A stretch of 64,000 nt of DNA from Leifsonia xyli. Lineage in GTDB: Bacteria > Actinomycetota > Actinomycetes > Actinomycetales > Microbacteriaceae. Positions 41,959 to 51,362 of the stretch are shown piece after piece. The translations under genes and the position numbers were made by a program. The stretch lies in the NCBI GenBank assembly GCA_001647635.1, contig CP014761.1, positions 2,356,001 to 2,420,000 on the forward strand, read 5' to 3'. The stretch's first letter is position 1; each line of letters starts with the position of its first letter. The notes below the pieces were generated by a model. It was not told the DNA's origin. It made no database searches and saw nothing but the letters and a program-made list of their open reading frames with translations.

Positions 41959-44541
41959 TCAGCGCACGAGCGTCCGCGCCAGCGCGACGTACTCGCGCGC
42001 GTTCGCGTCCGGGAGGTACGCCTTGCCGATGGCGTTTCCGATCGCCGGAAGCGCCAGGGGGTCCGGATAGGCCATGTAGATGGTCTCGTAGGTCGGGTTG
42101 AACTTGCTCTTGAACGAGAACAGCGAGGCGAAGCCGTAGGCCGGCTCCAGCGTCCGTGCGAGGAACGCCAGCAGGTGGTCCATGGCGGTCCGCTCCTCCG
42201 GGTCGTCGCCGTCGGACACCGGCTTGGTCGCGAGCGGCGCACCCGACAGGCTCAGCACCTCCACGCCGTCCTCGCGCATCCGCTGAGCGGCGGAGGCGAT
42301 GACGAACTCCATGATCCCCGGCATGGAGCCGTCGGCCCGCCGCATGAAGTCGATGGTCCAGCCGACGACGCGCCCGTCGCGCCAGCTCGGCAGCCAGCTG
42401 GTGACCGCCTGGAGGCCGCCGTCGGGGTCGAACGCGAGGTAGAGCCGGACGTCCGGATCCTTCAGCTCGGCGATCCCGCCCAGCGTGAAGCCCATCTCGG
42501 GCAGCTCCTTCTCGGACACCCACTGCTCGCTGACGGCCGTGATCTGGGTCTGGATGAGCGGCGACAGGTCGTCCCAGCTGGTCCAGAGCGTCGAGATCCG
42601 CGCCTTGACACCGCGGTTGTGCGCCTGCCGGACCTTCTGCCACGGCTTCCCGACCAGGTCGAAGGTCTGCGGATGCATCAACGTCTCCTCACCGACCGAC
42701 ATCGACGGCCAGCCGAGGGCGTCGAACACCGGGAGGTACTGCTCGTGGATGCTGTAGAACACAGGAGTCCAGCTGTTCACGTCGCAGAACTGGACGAACT
42801 CGGCGATGGTCCGCTCGGCGCGGTCCGGTCGGCACACCGGGTCGGAGAGCGTGATCGCGATGCCGCCGATCACGCGGTACGCGATGGCGGACTCCCCGTC
42901 CGCGCTGAACCAGTAGACGTTGCCGGGCCAGGTGCCCATGAAGCCGAGCGTCCCGCCGCCGCCTTCGCGCAGCAGCGAGCGGAAGTGCTCCTCGTCGGCG
43001 AGGGTGCGCCCGGTGAACGACGAGCGGTAGAGCTGCAGGGTCGCGAAGACGAACACGGTCCAGAACACCGGCCCGACCCACTGGTAGATCAGGATGACGA
43101 TGGGCACGGTCGGGATGATCGGCGTGCCGAGCGCCGACAGGAAGCCGGCGGGGACGAAGCGGCGGAGCGTGGACGCGAAGACGTCGGCGACGGTCGCATC
43201 CGGGACGAACTCCGTCAGCGACCACAGCCCGGCCACCAGGTAGACGAGGGCGAGGAGTGCGAACGAGCACACCACGACGATCGTGAACCGGGCGACCGCC
43301 TCCCGTGGCGACCGCAGCTGGAACTGCCGTCGCGTCGCGATCAGCAGCGCGATGCAGGCGATGGGCACCAGCAGCGCGGCCAGCAGCCAGAGCAGGAGCT
43401 CGACCGCCGGCCCGAGAGCCTGGATGCTGTCCACCTGCAGCTGGATGTCGCCGCCCAGCACGGTGAACGGCAGCAGGATCATCGCCGCGTTCACGATGAT
43501 CGCGAGCAGCAGCGCGAACCGGCGGCCGCGACGCAGGCCGATCGCCGCGAGAAGGAGCAGGACGAGCGGAAGGACCGACAGCAGCAGCGGACCGGGCCCC
43601 TGCACCGAGACCATCAGCAGCTCGCTGCGGCAGTTGCTCGAGTACGACGCGTCGCAGCGGCTGAGCACGTCGGCGACATCCACCGACGGCTGCTCGAACA
43701 GGGACGCGACGAACGAGAGGGGCCCGAAGCCTCCCGGAGGCAGCAGCGCGAGCAGCGGGCCGAACGCGGTGATCGCGATGATCGCGGCGACCAGATTGCG
43801 CGTCTCGCCGTGCGAGCTGCGGTGGAGGCGGCGAAGCGGTCCGCGCCGCAGGAGCACGCCGAGCAGCAGGCCGAGGAGGGCGGCGATCAGGCGGTAGACG
43901 TTGTTCTGATCGCCGTTGTACAGCACGAACACGAGCACGACCGCGAACGTGAGCAGGCGGATCCGCCGGCGCCACAGCGAGCTGGCGAAGGCGCTCGCCG
44001 TGATGAGGGTCCCGACGATGCCGACAGTGGGATCGAGGGTGAAGTCGAACTCGGTGACCGTCGCCCAGAGTTCGCCCGCGCTCGCCGCGCCCCACTGCAG
44101 CAGCACCCCGCCGAGCACGGCGAGCACGCCGGTGACGAAGAACGCGAGGATCGCCCGGGGTGTGCCGAGCAGCCGCTCCGCCGCCGCCATGACCGTGAGC
44201 GCCAGGACGATCGTGATGAGGAGCTGGATGGGGTCCTCCGGCACGAACAGCGCCGTCACGGGGGTCCACCAGAAGCCGGCGCGGACCGTCGTGGTCACGC
44301 CGGCCGCCCAGACCAGCGAGTCGCCACCGGTTGTCGCCGCGCTCCACAGCGTCCCCGTGACGATCGAGGTGATCAGCACGACGACGGCGAGCGCGATGCT
44401 CGCCGGGGCGATCCGCGCGTACCGCAGCACCGCGCGGCCGAAGCCGTCGCCGCGGTCGCCCTTCTGCGCGGGCGGCGTCGACGAGGACGACGCGGCCGCC
44501 GCGTTGGCGGTGTCTGCGGTGCTCATGCGGGCCTCCGTCAC
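41959..44541 (-). CDS. Aminoacyl-phosphatidylglycerol synthase, MprF/LysX-type DUF2156 protein
   Basis: 860 residues from GTG 44541 (an ATG five codons later is also possible). The N-terminal 500 residues hold about 12-14 membrane helices, beginning with a rhomboid-like stretch. The C-terminal third is the DUF2156 tRNA-dependent transferase domain: GGTLGFMGTWPGNVYWFSADG, AYRVIGGIAITLSDPVC, FCDVNSWTPVFYSIHEQYLP, VGEETLMHPQTFDL, KFNPTYETIYMAYPDP. It should attach an amino acid (Lys or Ala) from aminoacyl-tRNA to phosphatidylglycerol and lower the surface charge. A TM-anchored hydrolase gene overlaps its start (GTGA), recalling the Ala-PG synthase/hydrolase pair of Corynebacterium. Confidence 0.85.
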   Translation of the reverse strand: MTEARMSTADTANAAAASSSSTPPAQKGDRGDGFGRAVLRYARIAPASIALAVVVLITSIVTGTLWSAATTGGDSLVWAAGVTTTVRAGFWWTPVTALFVPEDPIQLLITIVLALTVMAAAERLLGTPRAILAFFVTGVLAVLGGVLLQWGAASAGELWATVTEFDFTLDPTVGIVGTLITASAFASSLWRRRIRLLTFAVVLVFVLYNGDQNNVYRLIAALLGLLLGVLLRRGPLRRLHRSSHGETRNLVAAIIAITAFGPLLALLPPGGFGPLSFVASLFEQPSVDVADVLSRCDASYSSNCRSELLMVSVQGPGPLLLSVLPLVLLLLAAIGLRRGRRFALLLAIIVNAAMILLPFTVLGGDIQLQVDSIQALGPAVELLLWLLAALLVPIACIALLIATRRQFQLRSPREAVARFTIVVVCSFALLALVYLVAGLWSLTEFVPDATVADVFASTLRRFVPAGFLSALGTPIIPTVPIVILIYQWVGPVFWTVFVFATLQLYRSSFTGRTLADEEHFRSLLREGGGGTLGFMGTWPGNVYWFSADGESAIAYRVIGGIAITLSDPVCRPDRAERTIAEFVQFCDVNSWTPVFYSIHEQYLPVFDALGWPSMSVGEETLMHPQTFDLVGKPWQKVRQAHNRGVKARISTLWTSWDDLSPLIQTQITAVSEQWVSEKELPEMGFTLGGIAELKDPDVRLYLAFDPDGGLQAVTSWLPSWRDGRVVGWTIDFMRRADGSMPGIMEFVIASAAQRMREDGVEVLSLSGAPLATKPVSDGDDPEERTAMDHLLAFLARTLEPAYGFASLFSFKSKFNPTYETIYMAYPDPLALPAIGNAIGKAYLPDANAREYVALARTLVR

Positions 44542-45815
44542 GGTGGGCTCAGTCCCAGCACAGGGTAGAGGATGGAGAAGTCCTTGGTGAGTCCGCCCTC
44601 CAGCGCGTCGACCACATGACCCGCGCCCGGGACGACGTCGTAGGTGGTCTGCATCCCCGCCGCCCGGGCGGCCTGCGACATCCGCTGCACGCCCGGGAGG
44701 AACGTCGGGTCGTCACCGCCGACCGTGAACACCGCCGTGATCGTGGAGTACGCGCCGGGGTGCGCCGCGAGGATCGATGTCGGCTTCGCGGCGTTGAACG
44801 CGGCCGCGCTGCCGCCGAACACCTGGTCGATCGTCTGCTGCTGGATCTCCACCCCCGGGTACTCGTCGCCGGACACGACCAGCAGGTTGCCGAACCGGTC
44901 GGGGTACTGCGCCGCGTACTTGAAGGCGCAGGCGCCGCCGTTGGAGTAGCCGCCGATGGTCCAGTATTTCGGGTCCCGCAGCACACCGAGGTGGCTGCGG
45001 ATCCAGGCAGGCACCTCGTCGACGATGTACGTCTCGGCGGTGCCGAAGGTGGTCGAGTCTGCGCAGGCGGGGTCGCCCTGAGTGCCGATCTGATCCGCGA
45101 CGACGGCGATCGGCGCCAGGCCCTCGTGCTGCGCCGCGTACGTGTCGAGCACGCCCCCGATGTAGCTGGGGTCCGGGTTGCCGGGGTAGCCCATCATGAA
45201 GAGCACGACGGGGAGCAGCGGCGGGTCCTTCACCAGGGCGGCCGGCGGCAGGTAGATGCCCGCGGGTCGGGCCGCGAAGCCCGCGGACGGGATCACCTCG
45301 CTGCCCTGCTCTCCCTTCGCGGGCATGTCGGCCGGCGGCGTCCACGTCTCGTACAGCGGCCGCGTCGGGTCGGCGGTGCTCGTGTTGGGGACGACGTGGA
45401 TGCGCCCGGCGTCGGTGATGCCGAACAGCGAACCCAGCGTCGGGTCGAGTCCGTAGTAGGCGTTGATCCCGAGCCCTCCCGTGACGGCGAACAGCACGAT
45501 GCCGACGGACGCGATCAGCTTCCTCCACCACCGCGATCGCCACAGGTTGACCACGGCGAGTCCGATCGCGGCGAACGTCCCCATCGCCCAGAACGCGACC
45601 TCGGGAGGGAGCGGGCTGCCGAACGCATCCATGCCGTTCAGCAGGGCGTAGAGACCGACGGCGACGACGGCGCCGCCCAGGATGCCGAGCAGTACGGTCA
45701 GCACCCACCGGACCGTGACCGGGCGGATGAGCAGGTAGAGGGCGAAGGCCGCGCTGAGGGCGAGGCAGACCGGGAGCACAGGCCCGTCGACGATGCGGAT
45801 ACCGAGCGCATCCAC
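44538..45815 (-). CDS. Membrane-anchored alpha/beta hydrolase, candidate aminoacyl-PG hydrolase
   Basis: 425 residues. Four hydrophobic segments in the first 125 residues anchor an extracytoplasmic esterase domain. The nucleophile elbow is GGYSNGG (Ser in TIGGYSNGGACAFKYA), an oxyanion region is FMMGYPG, and the catalytic Asp and His are plausible in VGGDDPTFLPG and PGAGHVVDALEGG. It resembles mycolyltransferase/esterase D proteins. Its stop overlaps the start of the DUF2156 synthase, so the two are coupled. By analogy with the corynebacterial pair, it may remove amino acids from aminoacyl-PG. Confidence 0.78.
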   Translation of the reverse strand: MDALGIRIVDGPVLPVCLALSAAFALYLLIRPVTVRWVLTVLLGILGGAVVAVGLYALLNGMDAFGSPLPPEVAFWAMGTFAAIGLAVVNLWRSRWWRKLIASVGIVLFAVTGGLGINAYYGLDPTLGSLFGITDAGRIHVVPNTSTADPTRPLYETWTPPADMPAKGEQGSEVIPSAGFAARPAGIYLPPAALVKDPPLLPVVLFMMGYPGNPDPSYIGGVLDTYAAQHEGLAPIAVVADQIGTQGDPACADSTTFGTAETYIVDEVPAWIRSHLGVLRDPKYWTIGGYSNGGACAFKYAAQYPDRFGNLLVVSGDEYPGVEIQQQTIDQVFGGSAAAFNAAKPTSILAAHPGAYSTITAVFTVGGDDPTFLPGVQRMSQAARAAGMQTTYDVVPGAGHVVDALEGGLTKDFSILYPVLGLSPP

Positions 45816-45843
45816 GTCATCGACCTCCCGCAGGCCCCGCGGC

Positions 45844-47232
45844 TCAGATCTCCTTGAGCCGCTCCGCCAGGTACCGGTCGAGACCCTCGAGCGGGATGCG
45901 CTCCTGCTGCATCGAGTCGCGGTCGCGCACGGTCACGGCGTCGTCCTCGAGCGAGTCGAAGTCGACCGTGACCGCGAGCGGCGTGCCGATCTCGTCCTGC
46001 CGGCGGTAGCGACGGCCGATCGCGCCCGAGTCGTCGAAGTCGACGTTGCGGCGCTTGCGGAGCCGGTCGGCTAGCCCGCGGGCCAGCGGCGACAGGGCCT
46101 CGTTGCGCGACAGCGGCAGCACGGCGACCTTGACCGGCGCGAGGCGCGGGTCGAGGTGCAGCACGGTGCGCTTGTCGGTGCCGCCCTTGGCGTTCGGCAC
46201 CTGCTCCTCGTCGTACGCGTCGACCAGGAACGCCATCAGCGCGCGCGTGAGACCGAACGACGGCTCGATCACGTACGGCACGTAGCGCTCGTTCTTGTTC
46301 TGGTCGAAGTAGCTCAGGTCTTTGCCCGAGTGCTCGATGTGCGTCTTCAGGTCGAAGTCGGTGCGGTTCGCGACGCCCATGAGCTCGCCCCACTCGCTGC
46401 CGACGAAGTCGAACTTGTACTCGATGTCGATGGTGCGCTTCGAGTAGTGGGCCAGCGAGTCCTTCGGGTGCTCGAACCGGCGGATGTGCTCCGGGTCGAT
46501 GCCGAGGTCGGTGAACCAGTCCCAGGCGAGGTCGATCCAGGTCTCGAACCACTGCTCGTCGGTGCCCGGCTCGACGAAGTACTCGATCTCCATCTGCTCG
46601 AACTCGCGCGTGCGGAAGATGAAGTTGCCCGGCGTGATCTCGTTGCGGAACGCCTTGCCGATCTGGCCGATGCCGAACGGCGGCTTCTTGCGCGAGGTCT
46701 GCAGCACCGAGGCGAAGTCGGTGAAGATGCCCTGAGCGGTCTCCGGGCGCATGTAGTGCAGGCCGGACTCGTCGTCGACGACGCCCAGGTAGGTCTTCAT
46801 GAGGCCGGAGAACTGGCGGATGGGCGTCCACTGGCCGACCTTGTCCGGGTGGTCCGGGTCGGGGATGTCGTCGAGGCCGTTCGCCGGCGGGTGGCCGTGC
46901 TCGGCCTCGTACGCCTCGAACAGGTGGTCGGCGCGGTAGCGCTTGTGGGTGATCAGCGATTCGGTCAGCGGGTCGCTGAAGACCTGCACGTGACCGGACG
47001 CCTGCCACACCGCGGTGGGCAGGATGATCGCCGAGTCGAGGCCGACCATGTCGCCGCGGCCGCGCACGAACGAGTTCCACCACTCGCGCTTGATGTTCTC
47101 CTTCAGCTCCACGCCGAGGGGACCGTAGTCCCACGCCGAGCGCGTTCCGCCGTAGATCTCGCCGGAGGGGAAGACGAATCCGCGGTGCTGCGCCAGCGTG
47201 ATGACGGAATCCAGTCTCGACGGTGCGGCCAT
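45844..47232 (-). CDS. glyS: Glycyl-tRNA synthetase (class II, alpha2 type)
   Basis: 462 residues from ATG 47232. Class II motifs: motif 1 region [18 protein letters not shown], motif 2 [21 protein letters not shown], motif 3 [14 protein letters not shown]. The N-terminus [24 protein letters not shown] is diagnostic for the eukaryote-like GlyRS used by actinobacteria. The C-terminal anticodon-binding domain starts [11 protein letters not shown]. Essential, cytoplasmic. A -10 box TAGGAT at 47276-47271 gives a leader of about 35 bases; I find no T-box. The gene precedes the membrane hydrolase gene on the same strand (28 bases). Confidence 0.97.
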   Translation of the reverse strand: MAAPSRLDSVITLAQHRGFVFPSGEIYGGTRSAWDYGPLGVELKENIKREWWNSFVRGRGDMVGLDSAIILPTAVWQASGHVQVFSDPLTESLITHKRYRADHLFEAYEAEHGHPPANGLDDIPDPDHPDKVGQWTPIRQFSGLMKTYLGVVDDESGLHYMRPETAQGIFTDFASVLQTSRKKPPFGIGQIGKAFRNEITPGNFIFRTREFEQMEIEYFVEPGTDEQWFETWIDLAWDWFTDLGIDPEHIRRFEHPKDSLAHYSKRTIDIEYKFDFVGSEWGELMGVANRTDFDLKTHIEHSGKDLSYFDQNKNERYVPYVIEPSFGLTRALMAFLVDAYDEEQVPNAKGGTDKRTVLHLDPRLAPVKVAVLPLSRNEALSPLARGLADRLRKRRNVDFDDSGAIGRRYRRQDEIGTPLAVTVDFDSLEDDAVTVRDRDSMQQERIPLEGLDRYLAERLKEI

Positions 47233-47270
47233 GGTGCTCCCTGTGCGATGCGGGTAGGTGGGACCCATCC

Positions 47271-47276
47271 ATCCTA
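47271..47276 (-). promoter_or_regulatory. -10 element TAGGAT of glyS
   Basis: On the minus strand TAGGAT lies 38 bases before the glyS ATG. It makes glyS transcription independent of the DUF3800 gene and places the structured element 47305-47411 upstream of the glyS message. Confidence 0.5.
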
Positions 47277-47304
47277 CTGAGGAAGCGGCGCGCGCCGTCG
47301 CGGG

Positions 47305-47411
47305 CGGCTCAGGTGCAGTATTGTGGACTGAGCAGGGTCCCATGCGGTCTGTGTGGCCGCCCACGGGGTCCTGCACCTCGCGAACCCCCGGCTGAGCTGG
47401 GGGTTCTTGCG
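47305..47411 (-). ncRNA. Candidate structured RNA next to the DUF3800 gene
   Basis: Read on the minus strand directly after the DUF3800 stop. First a hairpin (47406-47399 with 47389-47382, GAACCCCC/GGGGGTTC). Next a helix AGGTGCAG/CTGCACCT (47378-47371 with 47318-47311) encloses a second helix (47367-47357 with 47347-47339, nine pairs including one G-U that pairs only in the minus-strand transcript, with a 2-base bulge). Rfam lists several DUF3800-associated RNA motifs, from memory; membership here is untested. It could instead be an ordinary terminator plus chance folding. Confidence 0.45.
47382..47406. terminator. Terminator-like hairpin after the DUF3800 gene
   Basis: GAACCCCC and GGGGGTTC pair over eight bases around GGCTGAGCT, which can extend the stem by a further pair or two. 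It starts six bases beyond the DUF3800 stop codon. No strong U-run follows on either strand. Confidence 0.5.
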
Positions 47412-48167
47412 TTATCCGAGCCAATAGACGCCGAAGTCGCTGTCATCCGGCCAGTGTCCGGCCGCCTGCATATACGCGCGGATCGCAGCTGGACTCGACG
47501 AGCATTCCGGCCCCCAGATCTCCGGATGTATTTGCGCGTGCTTGTGGTACGCACCATAAGCGAGAAGGTCAGCTGCTTGGATCAGCTGACTGTGCCGGCT
47601 GTCCTGCATGATGACGTCCTCGATGATGCGGCGATTGCTCAAATCGAGCGAGCGATGGACGTGCCGGTAGGGAGCTGCTGCCCGGATGGCCCGCTGCCAG
47701 ATCTCTTCACTTTCTTCCACCGTCGCGTTGTCCGCGAGAGTCATCCCGTCCTGGCCGTCGTAGAAGATCAGCAGTTGCGTGGCCGAAGCCTCGGCCCAAT
47801 CCTCGAGAAAGGCGATCAGTCGGGCGTAGGCGTTAGCCGGCGAGCGATCGGATGTGCCGACCGTGATCACGGTGAACGAACTGCGCTTGCTGAGGTGGCT
47901 CATCATGATCCGTCCGACGGCTGCCCGAGGAGCCGTCCCAAAGGCGGCGTTCTGATGGTCGGTCTCGCAGTATCGCCCGCGACCTTTGTAGAGCTCGCTC
48001 GCATGGAGCTCACGCGCCTTCGGCACACCGAACGCCCGGTGGATGGCTCGCCGCCCTTCGAGCCAGGCCTGGAGGCATCGAGTCCACTGAACGTCCTCGA
48101 TGATGAGCGCCGTCAGCAGTACACCGCGGCGTGAGTCGCCGGAGTCATCGACATAGCAAAGATGCAT
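47412..48167 (-). CDS. DUF3800 protein (RNase H-like fold family), horizontally acquired look
   Basis: 251 residues. DUF3800 hallmarks: start [21 protein letters not shown], with the acidic YxDDSG, then [15 protein letters not shown], and [11 protein letters not shown], and the C-terminal [21 protein letters not shown]. The family is thought to have an RNase H-like fold with Asp/Glu active-site residues, and it occurs next to phage and defense genes and small structured RNAs; its activity is not established. Base composition is clearly lower in GC than the flanking glyS and GNAT genes, which suggests transfer. A good TTGACA lies at 48179-48174, but no matching -10 could be fixed. Confidence 0.88.
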   Translation of the reverse strand: MHLCYVDDSGDSRRGVLLTALIIEDVQWTRCLQAWLEGRRAIHRAFGVPKARELHASELYKGRGRYCETDHQNAAFGTAPRAAVGRIMMSHLSKRSSFTVITVGTSDRSPANAYARLIAFLEDWAEASATQLLIFYDGQDGMTLADNATVEESEEIWQRAIRAAAPYRHVHRSLDLSNRRIIEDVIMQDSRHSQLIQAADLLAYGAYHKHAQIHPEIWGPECSSSPAAIRAYMQAAGHWPDDSDFGVYWLG

Positions 48168-48189
48168 CCATCCAGTATGTCAATCGGTC

Positions 48190-48810
48190 TTACTGCGAAC
48201 GGAACTCCTGCTCCAGGATCGCGTACACCGCCGTGTCGGCCCACTCGCCCTTGAAGATCTCGGTCTCGCGCAGCAGCGCCTCCTGCCGCATCCCGAGGCG
48301 CTCGCAGAGGCGGGCGGAGGCGTCGTTGCGTGCGTCCAGCTGGGCGAAGACGCGGTGGGCGCCGAGCTCGTCGAAGCATAGCTCGAGGACGCGCTGGGCC
48401 GCCTCCGTCGCGTACCCGCGGCCGTGGACGGCGGGGTGGAACACCCATCCGATCTCGAACTTGCCCCAGTTCGCGTTCTTGAGGAACAGGCTGATGTCGC
48501 CGATGACGCGGCCCGGGCCGCCCGCCGGGTCGGCCAGCTCGACGGCGAAGACGATGCCGTCGCCGTTCTCGGCGAGGCGGTTCATCGCAATGCGCTTGCG
48601 CAGGTGCTCCGCCGACTCGTCGTGGTCGTGCACCTCCCAGTAGAGGTAGCGGACGACGTCCTTGAGCTTCTGGTAGGCGTGCACGTCCTCCAGGTCGCCC
48701 GTGTTGAGCGGGCGCAGCAGCAGCCGCTCGGTGTGCAGCGCCTCGGCGGCGTAGGGGAGGTTGGTCGCGCCGTGCGGCTCGACGGCGGTCGTGGTGGCTT
48801 CGTCGCTCAC
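48190..48810 (-). CDS. GNAT-family N-acetyltransferase (RimJ/RimL type)
   Basis: 206 residues. LHTERLLLRPLNTGDLEDVHAYQ opens the RimJ-like acetyltransferase-3 fold; the acetyl-CoA loop is GWVFHPAVHGRGYATEAAQ, and the end ARLCERLGMRQEALLRETEIFKG is typical. It acetylates an amine on a protein N-terminus or small molecule; the substrate is unknown. It begins 20 bases downstream of the hemA stop on the same strand, so it may be co-transcribed with hemA. Confidence 0.9.
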   Translation of the reverse strand: MSDEATTTAVEPHGATNLPYAAEALHTERLLLRPLNTGDLEDVHAYQKLKDVVRYLYWEVHDHDESAEHLRKRIAMNRLAENGDGIVFAVELADPAGGPGRVIGDISLFLKNANWGKFEIGWVFHPAVHGRGYATEAAQRVLELCFDELGAHRVFAQLDARNDASARLCERLGMRQEALLRETEIFKGEWADTAVYAILEQEFRSQ

Positions 48811-48830
48811 GGTCGCTCCTTCAGGTCGGG

Positions 48831-50138
48831 TCAGGATGCCGCGGACTCGTCGTCGACGGCGGTCAGGCGGGGGCGGGCGGCGGCCTCGGCGTCGACGTCC
48901 ACGCCGAACAGCGCGGCCGCGCCCTCGATGAACGACTGTGCGTCGCCCTGGCGGGCCAGCTCGCGCGCGCGCACGGACGGCGTGTGGAGCAGCACGCCGG
49001 CGAGGTGGCGGAGAGCGGCCTCCGTCTGCTCGCTGGCGTCGCCGCGGCTGCGGGCGCGCTCGATCTCGGCGTCCAGCACGTCGAACACGTGCTTGCGGAG
49101 CGCGACGAGCGCAGGGGTGACCTCCTGCTCGGCGCTCTGCGCCTTGTACTCGGCGGCGGCCGCGTCCACGATGCTGCGTGCATCGTCGGCGGCCTGCAGC
49201 TCCTTCAGCGGCGCGTGGAGGCTGATGGTCTCGAGGTCGAGCAGCTCGACGCCTGCGAGCTCGGCGACCGCGGGGTCGACGTTGCGGGGCAGGCCGAGGT
49301 CGACGATCAGGCGGCGCTCGACCGCGCCCGGGAGCGCGAGGGCCTCGCCGAGGAGGGGATTGGTCAGCACGTGGTCGGTGACCGCCGAGCAGGTGACGAC
49401 GAGGTCGCTCTCGGCCAGGGCATCGAGGAGCCCGTCGGCCGCCACCGGGAGGATGTCGTGCGAGGCCGCGAACTTCGGCGCGCGCCCGGACGGGGAGTAG
49501 ACCCGCACATCCGTCGCGCCCTTGTCGCGCAGCGCCGCCAGGCTCGCGCCGGCGTACTTGCCGGTGCCGACGAGCAGCACGCGGGTCTGCGCCCAGTCGC
49601 TGACCCGGCTCTCGGCGAGGTCGAGGGCGAGGCGGACCATCGAGCGGCCGGCGGTCATGATGCCCGTGCGGTTCTTGACGCCGCGCGAGGTGCGCGCGGC
49701 GACCTGGAACAGGCGCTCGAGCTCGCTCGTCACCGATCCCGACGTGCGCGCCGTTTCGAGCGCGCGGCGTACCTGGCCGGCGATCTCGCCCTCGCCGACG
49801 ACCACGGACTCCAGTCCGCTGGTCACGGCGAACAGGTGCTCGGCCACGGCGTGCTCGCTGTAGACGGCGCTCGCGGCGCGGAGCCGGTCGGGGTCGATCC
49901 CGGCGGCGCCGCTCACCGCATCCAGCACGGCCTCGGCCGAGACGGCGCGGGCGGCGGGGAGCGGCTCGTCGATGTCGAGGTACGCCTCGAAGCGGTTGCA
50001 GGTCGCGAGGACCACCGAGCCCGAGACGATGTCGCTGTGCTCCGAGAGTGCGGCGGTGATGGCCGGAGCGTGACGCTCGAGCCGTTCCAGGAGGTCGAAG
50101 TCAGCCGTGCGGTGACTCGACGAGAAGCACAGAAGCAC
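48831..50138 (-). CDS. hemA: Glutamyl-tRNA reductase
   Basis: 435 residues from GTG 50138. The nucleophile Cys47 is in [13 protein letters not shown]. The NADPH domain shows [21 protein letters not shown], and [24 protein letters not shown] is the family motif. The C-terminus is a dimerization helix. It reduces Glu-tRNA to glutamate-1-semialdehyde, the first committed step of heme synthesis. A -10 box TAGGCT (50150-50145) six bases before the GTG implies a leaderless message. It is divergent from hemE, with 81 bases between. Confidence 0.97.
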   Translation of the reverse strand: MLLCFSSSHRTADFDLLERLERHAPAITAALSEHSDIVSGSVVLATCNRFEAYLDIDEPLPAARAVSAEAVLDAVSGAAGIDPDRLRAASAVYSEHAVAEHLFAVTSGLESVVVGEGEIAGQVRRALETARTSGSVTSELERLFQVAARTSRGVKNRTGIMTAGRSMVRLALDLAESRVSDWAQTRVLLVGTGKYAGASLAALRDKGATDVRVYSPSGRAPKFAASHDILPVAADGLLDALAESDLVVTCSAVTDHVLTNPLLGEALALPGAVERRLIVDLGLPRNVDPAVAELAGVELLDLETISLHAPLKELQAADDARSIVDAAAAEYKAQSAEQEVTPALVALRKHVFDVLDAEIERARSRGDASEQTEAALRHLAGVLLHTPSVRARELARQGDAQSFIEGAAALFGVDVDAEAAARPRLTAVDDESAAS

Positions 50139-50144
50139 AGACGA

Positions 50145-50150
50145 AGCCTA
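50145..50150 (-). promoter_or_regulatory. -10 element TAGGCT, leaderless promoter of hemA
   Basis: Six bases separate this box from GTG 50138. The divergent hemE side has CAGAAT at about 50208-50213, seven bases before its GTG, so both genes are probably leaderless. Confidence 0.5.
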
Positions 50151-50219
50151 CGCTTGCGTTTCGGCAACCTCGAATCGGCCCCAGGCGGCTGTCAGGGACG
50201 GCCCTGGCAGAATCGTGGG

Positions 50220-51362
50220 GTGACCACCCTCGCACCCCAGCATCCCCTCGCCGCCGGCCGCACCGCGTCCAGCCCTCTCGTCCGCGCCTACCAGGGCGAG
50301 CGCACGGAGGTGACGCCGGTCTGGTTCATGCGCCAGGCGGGACGGTCGCTCCCGGAGTACCGCGAGCTGCGGGTCGGCACCCGCATGCTCGACGCCTGCC
50401 TCGACCCGGCGATGGCGAGCGAGATCACGCTGCAGCCGGTGCGACGCCACGGGGTGGATGCGGGCATCTTCTTCAGCGACATCGTCGTGCCGCTCAAGCT
50501 GGCGGGCGTCGACGTCGAGATCCAGCCGGGCAAGGGCCCGGTGTTCGCGGAGGCGGTGCGCACCTCGGCGGATGTCGACCGGCTGACCGCGATCGACCCG
50601 GCCTCGCTGGGCGACGACGTCTTCGCGCCCATCCAGGAGGCCGTGCGGCTGACCATCGCCGAGCTCGGAGACACCCCGCTGATCGGCTTCGCCGGGGCTC
50701 CCTTCACACTTGCGGCCTACCTCGTCGAGGGCGGCCCGTCCAAGGACCACATCCGCGCCCGCACGCTCATGCACGCCGACCCCGAAGCCTGGCAGCGGCT
50801 CATGGCCTGGACGGCCGACATCTCCGGAGCGTTCCTCCGTGCGCAGGTGCTGGCCGGCGCCAGCGCGGCGCAGCTGTTCGACTCGTGGGCCGGGTCCCTG
50901 TCGCTGCACGACTACGTGGCGCATGTCGCGCCGGCGTCGGCCCGGGCGCTGTCGCACGTCCGCGACGTGACGTACGAGGTCCCGGGGGCCGTCGACCCCG
51001 ACGGCGCCGAGGCTCCGGCCGACGTCCGCAACGTCCCGCTGGTCCACTTCGGCGTCGGGACGGGCGAGCTCCTGAAGGCGATGCACGAGGCGGGCGCGGA
51101 CGCGGTCGGCGTCGACTACCGCATCCCGCTTGACGAGGCCAGCCGCCGGCTCGGTCACGTGGTGCCCGTGCAGGGCAACGTCGACCCCGCGATGCTCGAC
51201 GCGCCGTGGCCGGTGCTGGAGGCGCACGTGCTCGACGTGCTCGACCGCGGACGTGAGGCGCCGGCCCACGTGCTCAACCTCGGCCATGGCGTGCCGCCGG
51301 AGACCGACCCGACGGTGCTGACCCGCGTGGTCGCGCTCGTGCACGGGTGGCGCCCGGAATGA
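50220..51362 (+). CDS. hemE: Uroporphyrinogen decarboxylase
   Basis: 380 residues from GTG 50220. The signature WFMRQAGRSLPEYRELR is at about 37-53, followed by the second signature region GFAGAPFTLAAYLVEGGPSK. The catalytic Asp is in IFFSDIVVPL, and the C-terminal HVLNLGHGVPPETDP is also conserved. It decarboxylates uroporphyrinogen III to coproporphyrinogen III. An upstream open frame reaching 48984 is hemA's antisense and not part of the gene. Its stop overlaps the hemY start (ATGA). Confidence 0.98.
   Translation: MTTLAPQHPLAAGRTASSPLVRAYQGERTEVTPVWFMRQAGRSLPEYRELRVGTRMLDACLDPAMASEITLQPVRRHGVDAGIFFSDIVVPLKLAGVDVEIQPGKGPVFAEAVRTSADVDRLTAIDPASLGDDVFAPIQEAVRLTIAELGDTPLIGFAGAPFTLAAYLVEGGPSKDHIRARTLMHADPEAWQRLMAWTADISGAFLRAQVLAGASAAQLFDSWAGSLSLHDYVAHVAPASARALSHVRDVTYEVPGAVDPDGAEAPADVRNVPLVHFGVGTGELLKAMHEAGADAVGVDYRIPLDEASRRLGHVVPVQGNVDPAMLDAPWPVLEAHVLDVLDRGREAPAHVLNLGHGVPPETDPTVLTRVVALVHGWRPE

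Noticed and set aside
42175..44568. 797-codon open frame on the plus strand opposite the aminoacyl-PG synthase
   Set aside because: Composition is typical of an antisense frame (strings of R, D, H, Q); the sense gene is clear.
47382..47406. tRNA-like stem
   Set aside because: A single hairpin; no acceptor stem, T-loop or anticodon arm can be drawn.
47233..47411. T-box riboswitch for glyS
   Set aside because: No T-box core sequence or specifier loop, and a -10 box lies downstream of the folded segment.
48984..50219. N-terminal extension of hemE over hemA
   Set aside because: Frame is open only as hemA antisense; HemE begins at the GTG 50220 with family-typical sequence.
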